A stretch of 64,000 bases of DNA from Pholiota molesta (Eukaryota > Basidiomycota > Agaricomycetes > Agaricales > Strophariaceae): the NCBI GenBank assembly GCA_014925825.1, contig JACGCK010000008.1, positions 310,001 to 374,000 of the forward strand. Direction: 5' to 3'. The position numbers were made by a program, and so were the translations under genes. Shown piece by piece: positions 24,318 to 34,556 of the stretch. Numbering within the stretch: position 1 is the first letter of the stretch; every line of letters begins with the position of its first letter. The notes beneath the pieces were generated by a model. The model saw nothing but the letters and a program-made list of their open reading frames with translations, did not search any database and was not told the origin of the DNA.

Positions 24318-24985
24318 GAATCTGGTTTACCCTTCATTAGGCTGGCTATGTTATCTGCCCGGCTAACTCCGGGCAGATAACTTTGCGCTCGCTGAGTGAT
24401 TTAAGCGCCCATAACTCGCTTTCATCACTTCATATTTTGCCTGTATACTACGTATGTAGTGAAGAATAAATCTGTCTGCTAGGAATTTACAGAGAGTCCG
24501 CACAAGGCGCGAAATTTGCAAATGGCAGATAACTATGGCCAAATGTTATCTGCCAATCACATGACGTGGCGCGTCTCATCTTCCCAAATTCCTGCCCGAC
24601 CGTCGCGATTTCGGAGTTTTGCACACCTCTCATCAACATTGTAGAGACAAAAAAAATACATGCAGAGACATATATTTAATATTTTTCACAGAAAAAAATT
24701 TGAACATCTGAGAGTTACTTTTACATGTGTATTCCGCTCTTTTGTTTTCAGGGCTTCAGAAAAGTGCTGTTCAGCACATCCAACTTGGTTTCTCGAAGCG
24801 CGCATCGCGCGGAATTTTTGTTGAACCGCCGGACAGATTTTTAAGTTCTCAGACACCATTTCAGCTTATTTTACGGCTACCTAAGTAGTCCTGTGAGCTC
24901 TCTTTTTCTCCTTCTTTTCTTTCCTTTTTTGAATTCTTTTTTCGAGTTCTTTCTTTAAAACACCCAGCCTATTGAAGGGAGAACC
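24318..24985 (+). repeat. MITE unit 2 (668 bp)
   Basis: Second unit, joined to the first through CCGAATCTGG, so only GAATCT of the 8 bp target sequence stands between the two inverted-repeat ends. Confidence 0.85.
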
Positions 24986-25653
24986 GAATCTGGTTTACCC
25001 TTCATTAGGCTGGCTATGTTATCTGCCCGGCTAACTCCGGGCAGATAACTTTGCGCTCGCTGAGTGATTTAAGCGCCCATAACTCGCTTTCATCACTTCA
25101 TATTTTGCCTGTATACTACGTATGTAGTGAAGAATAAATCTGTCTGCTAGGAATTTACAGAGAGTCCGCACAAGGCGCGAAATTTGCAAATGGCAGATAA
25201 CTATGGCCAAATGTTATCTGCCAATCACATGACGTGGCGCGTCTCATCTTCCCAAATTCCTGCCCGACCGTCGCGATTTCGGAGTTTTGCACACCTCTCA
25301 TCAACATTGTAGAGACAAAAAAAATACATGCAGAGACATATATTTAATATTTTTCACAGAAAAAAATTTGAACATCTGAGAGTTACTTTTACATGTGTAT
25401 TCCGCTCTTTTGTTTTCAGGGCTTCAGAAAAGTGCTGTTCAGCACATCCAACTTGGTTTCTCGAAGCGCGCATCGCGCGGAATTTTTGTTGAACCGCCGG
25501 ACAGATTTTTAAGTTCTCAGACACCATTTCAGCTTATTTTACGGCTACCTAAGTAGTCCTGTGAGCTCTCTTTTTCTCCTTCTTTTCTTTCCTTTTTTGA
25601 ATTCTTTTTTCGAGTTCTTTCTTTAAAACACCCAGCCTATTGAAGGGAGAACC
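24986..25653 (+). repeat. MITE unit 3 (668 bp)
   Basis: Third unit, the same as unit 2 as far as I can read, followed at 25654 by CTGAATCT, the right copy of the putative target-site duplication. Its end lies about 145 bp before the racemase start codon. Confidence 0.85.
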
Positions 25654-25796
25654 CTGAATCTGATGAAATTGCTCACAGGTCATGCGTCCACTAAGGTGCT
25701 CAAATAGAACCCAACATTTGACCTAGACTTGAGATAACAACTCTTAACCAAAAATCATGTACCAGACATACTAGTATTGTTCCACCGCCCACCTCA

Positions 25797-27395
25797 ATGG
25801 CACTCGCGGGATTGAAGGTCGTCGAGGTTTGTCTACTCCCGCTCTCCATGAACATTGCTGGAAATTTACGTGTATCTGCAGTTCGCTGGTCTCGCGCCAG
25901 GTCCTTTTGCCGGTCTGATACTGGCAGACAATGGAGCCTCCGTGACCCGCATCGACCGTCCTGCCTCCACTTCAAATGATGTTCTTTCCCGGGGCAAGAG
26001 CTCCATCATCATCGATTCCAAGCTACCTAGTGGTCGGAACTTGTTGGAAGAGATGATTTCCTCTGCAGACGTACTCATTGACCCCTTCAGACCAGGAGTG
26101 TTAGAACGGTTGGGTCTCGGCCCAGAGCTATTTCTGGGAGATGGTAAGAAGAAGGGCTTGAATGAGAAACTGATATATGCAAGGATTGTCGGGTGAATAT
26201 ACTTTCCATATCACAAAGAAGTTTGCAGAACTAATGAATTCTCCATTAGGTTTCCAAGAACAGGTTTGCATACTCTTTGCCTGCTTTCTATTCACTAACT
26301 TGAAACTGATCAGGTCCGCAAAAGGATATGGCTGGTACGCTTTCATTTTAATCGACATATCATGCGCGCCTAAGTATGGGACTTATATCTAAGGACATGA
26401 TATAAATTATCTTGCTCTGAGTGGTGTGCTTGCAGTGAGTGGCATCTGTCTGCATATGCGCATTCAACATATGTATCTGATATGTATATTCAACATAGAT
26501 GTTTCCTGGAGCCGGTAAACCGACATTTCCTCTCAACATCGTCGCGGATTTTGGTGGAGGCGGACTTATGTGTGCGATGGGGATATTGCTTGCATTGATT
26601 GAGAGGGGGATAACTGGTCGAGGCCAAATTGTTAACGCTGACATGGTAAGCATCAAACTTATAGCCCCACCTTCAATGCTTCAATTTATTTGAAGGTATC
26701 GGGGACGCGCTATCTCTCTTCCTTCCCACTCATTCAAAGATACCTTGGACATGCATATATAGGCGGCGAACGAGGAACCAACCTTCTGGACGGAGGTTCT
26801 CCGTTCTACGAGACATATACTTGCCAAGATGGGGGTTGGATGTCGGTTGGCTGTTTAGAACCTCAATTCTTTAAGGTTTTCATCGAACTCTTCGTCAAGG
26901 CCTTGCCAAATGACTTTGATCCCTTCGATGGGTGGCATCCCGATCCCTCGACTCAATCTCAGAGGGACGAATGGCATAAACTAGCGCAATACTTAACTAA
27001 AGGTTTTCTCACCCGTCCACGAGACTTCTGGGCAGGTATATATCAAGGTAAGATGTCCCTTTATTTCCTTGCAGTTTTCGACCTTCGAGATATAGAAGAG
27101 AATCTCACGCATTCATTATGTTGAATGTATTATAGGCACGGATGCATGCGCTGTGCCAGTGCTCACACCGCAGGAAGCCGCAAAGCGTTCAAGTCACATA
27201 CCCATGCCCCATCCCCAGCTGTCGTCGCAAGCCAATCTGATCAAATCTTCCTCCGACTCGGAGGAGCTCATTACAATACCAGGAACCCACACTAAGGAAG
27301 TGTTGCGTGCATATGGGATCGGTGATGCACGCGCACAATGGCTCGAGGAAGAGGGCGTGTTCGGGAAGTCCTCGTGGCCTTGTTCGAAACTATAG
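25797..27395 (+). CDS. Alpha-methylacyl-CoA racemase (CaiB/BaiF family III CoA-transferase), peroxisomal
   Basis: The start [10 protein letters not shown] plus the next exon ([26 protein letters not shown]) is typical of AMACR, which interconverts R and S 2-methyl-branched acyl-CoAs so that they can enter beta-oxidation. Further landmarks: [56 protein letters not shown] (Asp of the active site), [59 protein letters not shown] and [10 protein letters not shown]. The last three residues are SKL, a canonical PTS1, so it should be imported into peroxisomes. About seven introns. It sits between the MITE array and ACAD copy 2 (285 bp downstream, same strand), which fits a shared branched-chain lipid pathway. 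The family also includes true CoA-transferases, but the N-terminal match favours the racemase. Confidence 0.86.
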
Positions 27396-27680
27396 AGACT
27401 ATACACATAGTAAATTGTTGTGCTTTATCCCTTCAATAATTTATTTCGATTCTCGTGAACGTTGGAAGCAGAGCCGGAGATGAGAGAATCCGGGGTCCGG
27501 GGGAGGCTAAAGTCGAATAAACATGTGCCAAAGGAATCGTGTGAGACTCTTGCAAACCTTCGTGACCGGACCTCTACAGACCTCTACAAAGCGGAAGGAA
27601 TATTATCACATGAAACCCACTTTATCTACTTAGCCTTCTCATCCTTTTTATCGTTCTGTCCTCTTTGCTTTCTCAACAGT

Positions 27681-30138
27681 ATGGCTTCCACGCAGCTCAG
27701 GCAAATCCCAAGAGACGAAGTCGGGAAGGTACATTGTCATGTCCCTGCATTGCCCCACCGTAATTGCTAATGAAACTTCTATAGCACAATAAACCGGATG
27801 ATCTGGTGCGTGTCCTGCCTGAGAACCAATACTAGAGTGCTTATCAAGTAAACGGGCAGTGGGTCATCATCGACTCGACGGTCTATGACCTCACAAAATT
27901 CAAAGGGATGCACCCTGGGGGAGTATCCGTATTGTTGGATCCAGAAATCGGTACGTATTGCAGGAACCATAACCCCTACAACTTTGCATCCTAATATATC
28001 CGTTGATATAGCTGGCGAGGATGCAACCGAAGCGTTTTTCGGCCTCCACCGATACGAAGTTCTAGAAAGGCCTCAGTACCAGCGCTTAAAGATAGGAATC
28101 GTTGAAGGAGAAAGGCCCCATATTCATGGCAGGATAACAGGCGAACTTAGCAAAGTTCCTTATGGTGAACCGACATGGCTTTCAGACGGATACTTCAGTC
28201 CTTATTACACAGAGGTACCAGCGCCACATCTGTCTGAAACAAGTGACATTGCTCAACATTTCTATAGGGCCATAGAAAGTTCCAAAAAGCTGTTCGACAC
28301 TTTTTCGATGAAGTTATATACCCCGATGCTCTGGATCGCGAGGCAGATGGCAAACGCCCTTCTCAAAGTGTCATTGACAAAATGAGGTGTGTCGGACGTT
28401 CTCGTGTCTGTAACCTGACACACTGATGCCTTTGGAATCAGTGAAGTGAATATGCATGCCATGCGCATGGGCCCAGGGAAACACCTTCAAGGCCGCGTCT
28501 TGATGAATGGTCTCGTCACTCCCGAAGAATTTGATTACTTCCATGAAGTCCGTTCACTTTCGATGTACCCCGGGCCCGTTCTCACTACGTCATACATTCA
28601 TTTCAGTTAATCATCACTCAAGAATTCGCCCGCTCAAGTTTGCGTGGCTATGGGGATGGTATGGATTTAATCTACTCTTCTGTTCATATCTTATATATAT
28701 ATATAATAGGTCTTCTTGGTGGAAAGGTCATCGGCCTTCCTCCAGTGCTAAACTTTGGCAGTGAAGAAATCAAAGCCAAGGTCGTTCCAGAGGTTTTGTC
28801 CGGTAGAAAGTTTATCTGCTTGGCCATTTCTGAAGCACATGCTGGAAGTGATGTCATGGGCCTGCAGACAACAGCCGTTAAGTCAGAAGATGGCAAGGAA
28901 TGGATTATCAACGGTAAGAACGCAACGTCAACCCTTGTTAAATACGTGCCAAATTATGCGGTATTACAGGCAGCAAGAAATGGATTACCAATGGAACGTA
29001 AGCATCTACGTCGCTACTGCTCGTCCACAAATTAATATTATGACGCTAGCTTTGCTGATTATTTTACTGTTGGGTGCAAGACCGAGGATGGCTTCACTGT
29101 CATCCTCGTGGAACGTGGACCTGGTGTCGAGACAAAGGCTATCAAGACTAGCTATTCAAGTACCGCAGGTACTGCCTTCATCACATTTGATAATGTCCGA
29201 GTCCCTATTGGGAACACCCTTGGTGAAGACGGTGGGGGTATCTTCGTGATTCTCAGGTAAAAAATTATATGGCATATTCTCCTTCATCGAATTCTGACCC
29301 AACATCTGTAGTAACTTCAACCATGAGCGATGGGTTATGTGTTGCGCTTCAGCGAGGGGTCAACGAGGGATAAGTAAGTGTATTCAGTCATTCAATAGTA
29401 ATTTATTACTAACAGCTATCACCAGTCGAGGAATGCTTAAAGTCAGTTCTCTTTCTTTACAGTTACAATCAATTTAATCTAGCGCGATAGATGGACCACT
29501 CAACGGAAAGTCTTTGGAAAGCCCTTGCATACACAGGCCGTTATTCGCTCCAAGATAGCTGCAATGATCGAAAGAGCTGAAAGTTCGGAAACGTCCTTAT
29601 CAATATCTTCGTGTTCTCACCATTTCATTGTTCACAGGTGTTCAAGCCTGGCTGGAGAACATCACATATCAAATGTGCAACATGGTTAGTTTTAATACAC
29701 CTATAAAGCTATCGAAAGCGAATTCCTAATTCTTCTATTATAGTCCTACAAGCAACAAGCTGGTAAACTCGCTGGGTGCGTTTCTTCTATCGTCCATCTA
29801 GCAAGCATTTAATCATTTTACTGATCAAATCTTTATCATAGCCAAATCGCACTGCTGAAGAGTTATTCCACCGCCTGCGGACAGGATACCGCTAGAGATG
29901 CTGTCCAAATATTTGGAGGACGCGGAATTACGCAAACCGGAATGGGCAAATTCATCGAGCATGTGCGTTTAATCATTTTGCATTGTGAACGAAGTTCCAA
30001 GCTTATGACTCTCTTTCTTCCTCATAGTATCACCGCACAATCCCCTTCGACTCCTTGCTTGGTGGCGCCGAAGATGTCCTTGCGGATCTTGGTGTTCGCC
30101 AAGCATTGAGAGGCATGCCTAAAGACGTCAAACTATGA
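27681..30138 (+). CDS. Cytochrome b5-acyl-CoA dehydrogenase fusion, copy 2 (type B)
   Basis: Cytochrome b5 part: MASTQLRQIPRDEVGKHNKP, VIIDSTVYDLTKFKGMHPGG and ATEAFFGLHRYEV give both heme His ligands. After the linker (GELSKVPYGEPTW) comes the dehydrogenase: HAMRMGPGKHLQGRVLMNG, ITQEFARSSLRGYGDG, VIGLPPVLNFGSEEIKAKVV, LAISEAHAGSDVMGLQT (acyl-CoA dehydrogenase signature), TVILVERGPGVETKAI, NFNHERWVM, RKVFGKPLHTQAVIR, QIFGGRGITQTGMG and a C-terminus AEDVLADLGVRQ to PKDVKL. About fifteen introns of normal fungal size; no in-frame stops found. The last three residues, VKL, resemble but do not match a peroxisomal SKL signal. It follows the racemase on the same strand, and its sequence is closest to copy 4. 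Start at the first Met before the b5 domain. Confidence 0.88.
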
Positions 30139-30468
30139 TTATTTTATATCTTCTCAAGAATGAACCCATTCCTCTATACCTGTAGTGTAATTCAACAGTT
30201 TTGTAATACATAATGAAAGAACCATTTTGACTCTCAGTGACATGAGAAATTTGTTTATTTGGTATCTTGAGGTATACAAGATAATGATCTTTGGGTATGA
30301 ATGTACATATTACAACAGCGCCTCCTAGTACCTGGCACTGATTCATACATCGAAAGCGCATGTAGTGTTACAATCCAAAAACAAAACAGAGAAAGCATCT
30401 AGCCAGGGTATAGAAATGGAGGTAATATCAAGATAGAAGTCACATATTTGTATCAAGAAATAATCAGG

Positions 30469-33400
30469 TTAATTATTTGAAGGGCCAGTCAAATATTCCG
30501 GGACCATATTCTGGTCGAACAAAGCATTGCTGTTCAGGTCGAGACCAAGATTTTGCTGGAATTGCGTCATCCAATTGAAACCTTAAAGTTGAAGGTCAGT
30601 TACAAGTTTTAATGCCAACATAATCGTTTTGAAAGTAACACTTACCAGGCAGTGAGATATCTTGCCAGCCGCTGGGATCTGTGAGAGATTGCAAACTCTG
30701 CACGATGTGGTCGTCGAACGGCAAGGGAGGCTGGAAAAAGTCTGCCGACATCATAGCATCGAGGCTTGATGAATCCGCATCATTGTTTGCAGCGGCCGCT
30801 TCCAGAGCAAACGGATCGGTAGGTCCCATCGGAGCAAAGCTGTCAAAGGACAACGCAGAATCTGTGGGAGGTGGGGAAAGCGAACTGCTCGTCACCGGGG
30901 AAGGATGGTTGTACATAGGCGGGAGGTCGAAGGTGCTTGAGGCGGGTGTCTGCGAAGCGGGCGATCGCGTGGAGCGGCTCTTGACGCGAGACAAGGGGGC
31001 ATTTGAAGAGGCGCCAGGAGACATCGGATCCAGTCTTGCCATCGGTTTCGCGAGTAGTTTTTCCAAGAAACGGGAGTATAATTTTGGACCATGTCGATCG
31101 TCAATCGCCACCTCTGGAGATCCCAAAAGGTCGATGACTTTTTGGACCAGAGCGCGGATTTCCACGCGTGTTTCTGGGGTGAGGTATGCTGCGAATTTAG
31201 GTTGAAGAAGCTGCGTGACATATTGTGAGTACTCAGACAAGGCACCAAGGTTAGTGGAATGGATTACCTTGACTAAGAATGCTGAAGCAAAGGTAACAAA
31301 GACACTCTGAGCTTCTGGCCCATGGCGGAAGTAGTGGACTGATTGGAATCTGTAAATAAAATGCTTATTTAAGGGATCTAAAGAGTAGACGCACTTTGAG
31401 ATGGTCGGCAAATATCATGCACTACAGCGTCGACTACATCAGATGCAGCTCGCAAGCACTGAAAGTCTATGTCAGCTAGCCTCTAAAGAACCATAGTCTA
31501 AAAAACTAACCCGCATCAAAAAAGGGTTCTCATCGAAACCATCGGTCTTGCCGAACGCATGCTGGAAGCCATACGACAACGCCACAAGCCTTGAGTAACT
31601 GTATGCTAGACGAAGCAACCCCGTGCGGAAGGAATTTTGGGGGTCGCTCATATCCGTCTGAGCAAGAACGGCGGACCACTGCTCGCCCAACCTTTTAAGT
31701 TCGTCATCCGTTTCAGTGGCGATTTGCTCAAAGGCGACCGTCTATCGAAGGCAAAAAGTAAGATATATAAGCATATTTTAACAAAGAATCAGCGGGATAA
31801 ATACTTTATTCAACCCCGTTGGATGGTCGGGATCGCTGTAAATTTTGGCGATGAACGCAGACATGACCTTCAATTCCGAGTTGTATGCGCAGATATGAAT
31901 ATCGAAGTTCTTCATGTTGTATTGCGAACTGGTCCACCAGTTTTCGGAATGATTGGCGATATAGTCCTTAGGGCTGATAATGGGCGGTTTACCGTATTGC
32001 GATCCAGTCGAACGATCAAGGTTCAGGCAATTTATCCACACGCGAGTGCGATTGAGCATCTCGCGGGCATGGTTTTCATTGAGCGGTTTCGCAGTGGTTG
32101 GGAGATGTAAGTTCAAATCCGTCGCCGTCCTAAATTAAAACAATGGATTAAAATTGCAATAAAATGACACGAGACAGAGGAAGACAAACCTGATAGCCAG
32201 TCCAAGATACAACCAGCTGCGCTGATCCTCCCATTTTCGTGCGGGAACGGGGTATAAGCTGAGTAGGATATATGCTTGGCACATCTCGATGTTCTTGTTT
32301 CCGCTAATGAGCGCCGTCCCAGCGGCAAGTTGGGCGTAGTGCATTGTTTTGGCATACAAGTCAGAGCGTTCTGAGTAAAATCGAGAGGCGATAGCACAGA
32401 CTGTGATATTTGACCTTAATCACGCTGTTCAACGGTTTATCATATCTAACATTACTCACTAACGGTGAATAGGAACGGACTGCGATAGAACGTTCGCTGG
32501 GCGGTGTACAAAACAGGATCTAGCAATGAGAGCGAGAGGTTCATGTTGTTGAAATAGCTGCGGATTTGTCATTCAATAAGAAGATCCATTGAAATATAGA
32601 GAAATATTCCTACATCTTGAACAACTTTTCAGCCTCTTGGGGAGAGATGATTCCACGAGTAAGAATAGCGGGTGCTTGGTGCTGTGCGCTTTCCAGTCTG
32701 CGACCCAAGGCATGTGGAGCCGTTGCTAGAGACTGATCAATAAACGATTATGAAAGACAACAGGGTATGCTTACTGGGTTTGAAAAATTCATCATTGGCA
32801 ATTCCAGTTTGCTTATCCTCTTCCCCAGGTTCAACGCTCGTGGCTCTACTTTTGGGTCCTCCCAGGCTGAGGCTACCGAACATTCCAAAAGGCGATGCCT
32901 CCACAGGTAAAGTAGCAGGCTTTTCGTAGCCCTCATTATTCCCCATCTTCTTCGGGCGTGCATTCGTGTTCGTAGTAACGCTGGTGCCAGTCGTGGCAGC
33001 AGTCGCACCTGTTGCTGTTGTGCCGATGCTAGAGTTTGACGAGTGATGGCGGAGATGTTGTGGAGGGGTTGGTGCTCCCTCTTGATAAGCCATGCCTGTG
33101 CCATTGGGATCCTGTACCGCAAGCCTATATTGATCGTCTTCATTTCCGAGCTGTTGTTGTTCTTCGAGATCTTCTCGGACGTCAACGAAATCGTCCTCGC
33201 TGGATTCAGACTCCTCAAAGTCTTCGTCCACCAGGTAGCTCTTCGGCATGCCCGCACCGCCGATGCCGATAAAGGTGCCAAACTCGTGCAGACTCTCGCG
33301 CGCTTTGGAGATCCAATCTTCGACCGCCTTGTTTAAGGCAGGATTATTGCCATTGGAGGCGCTAGCCTGAGGATGTCCATCATCGTCAATGATATCTGCC

Positions 33401-34556
33401 GAATGTTCTTCTGAGCCAAAAAAGACTCCTGATGCCGTCGAAGGCGATAAAACTGGAGAATGTAAGTTATTTACTCCAGAAGTGTCGATTTGATCCGGAC
33501 CTCCCTGTGCGCCTTTCGACGCCGATGTGACCTTTTCTAGTTCTTGTATCAGCCTTTCGATTTCAGCTGCTTGACTCTGAATTTGGCTGAGAAGGTGTTC
33601 GCGCTTCCTGGAATGCTGATCAGTATGACCGCGTGTACAACGTTGGAGGAAATCACTTACGGAGGCGTCCTTCGAATCTTCCTTCCAGGAATTACGCATT
33701 CATGCCCACCGTTGAAACACCGCTTGCACGGCTCTGTCTCTGTTTTCGCTTCGCATCGCACTTTGAGGGTTTTACACCGAGCACAGGCGCGCGATCTGGA
33801 AGCTGATCAGACTACTTCAAAGCTTTGAGACGGTTATTGCTTACAGTTTGGACTTGTTAGCTCCTTTTGATCCTGGCCGATGTCACCTTCTTGATCGTCT
33901 GGATCATCTTTAAAAGCTTGACCGCGTTGGCGCTTGGCGAGCGGTCCATCAACTTGATCATCAGTATTAGGTTGATAATAGGCTTGTTGATGGGTCGATG
34001 TTGAGGCCTGAGGAAAGTTGTCGTACAATGGTGATGAAGTGAGGAAACCGGAGGCCATATTGGGTGGCGAACGGGTGACATCGACCCCTTGCATTGCAGC
34101 TCCGGCACTGGAAAAGTTGAAATTCATGGAATTAGAACGATAGTGGTTTGTGGCCTCCGTTGTGCCTGAAGGTACAGACTGTTGCGAGCCATAGACTCCA
34201 TGAACATAAGCTCCGGCCACAGGACCTTGTGAGGGTACCACTCGATTGTTGCGGGGCTGCTGAGCATTGGGTGCAATCGCAGAAGCGTTGTGAATGGGAG
34301 AAGCATTGGGGTTTCCGTTGGAATTGTTTTGAGGTAGATGTTGCTGAGAATACCGATAAGCCTCGCCAGTCCCATACGACGGCTGTCCACCAATTACTTG
34401 TGGTTGGCCATTGGCAGGGATCGGAATACCAGCAAAATCATACTCTTGCTCGAGCTGGACATGGGCATAGTTCATCTGATCCTGGTTCCAGTGGTGGCCT
34501 GTATTGTACGGGTTCGCCATTGTGTTATCGGTATACCCTGTTGAAGCGGAGGTCAA
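30469..34556 (-). CDS. Zn2Cys6 transcription factor with fungal-specific regulatory domain (PrtT-like)
   Basis: The N-terminus is Gln/Asn/Ser/Pro-rich (HHWNQDQMNYAHVQLEQEYD) and is followed by a basic patch (AKRQRG). The binuclear zinc cluster ACARCKTLKVRCEAK, CKRCFNGGHEC (six Cys, near 33790-33700) binds DNA. A coiled-coil dimerisation stretch (REHLLSQIQSQAAEIERLIQ) comes next. The middle fungal-specific domain reads AQLAAGTALISGNKNIEMCQ, QAYILLSLYPVPARKWED and WLYLGLAIRTATDLNLHLP. The C-terminus is acidic and Pro/Ser-rich (activation-type) and ends EYLTGPSNN. The arrangement resembles the PrtT group of extracellular-protease activators; the real target is unknown. Start is taken at 34556; a second Met at 34520 (MANPYNTGHH) is equally good, because an intron acceptor may lie between them. 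It converges on ACAD copy 2 with 330 bp between stops. Confidence 0.8.

Larger units (their letters stand above)
23652..25653. mobile_element. Tandem array of three MITE-like elements
   Basis: Three head-to-tail units of 666, 668 and 668 bp start at 23652, 24318 and 24986. By eye they differ only in two A-run lengths (7/8/8 and 6/7/7). Each unit, after a GAATCT joint, begins GGTTTACCCTTCATTAGG and ends with the near inverse, CCTATTGAAGGGAGAACC: imperfect terminal inverted repeats of about 22 bp with about three mismatches. The sequence CTGAATCT stands directly left of the first unit and again directly right of the last, as expected for an 8 bp target-site duplication around the whole array. 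There is no coding capacity. An 8 bp duplication fits hAT, KDZ or Merlin-type transposases; the source element is not in this window. Confidence 0.85.

Noticed and set aside
23652..25653. LTR or centromeric satellite reading of the 668 bp array
   Set aside because: Each unit has its own terminal inverted repeats and the array is framed by an 8 bp direct repeat, which fits DNA-transposon derivatives better than LTRs or satellite.
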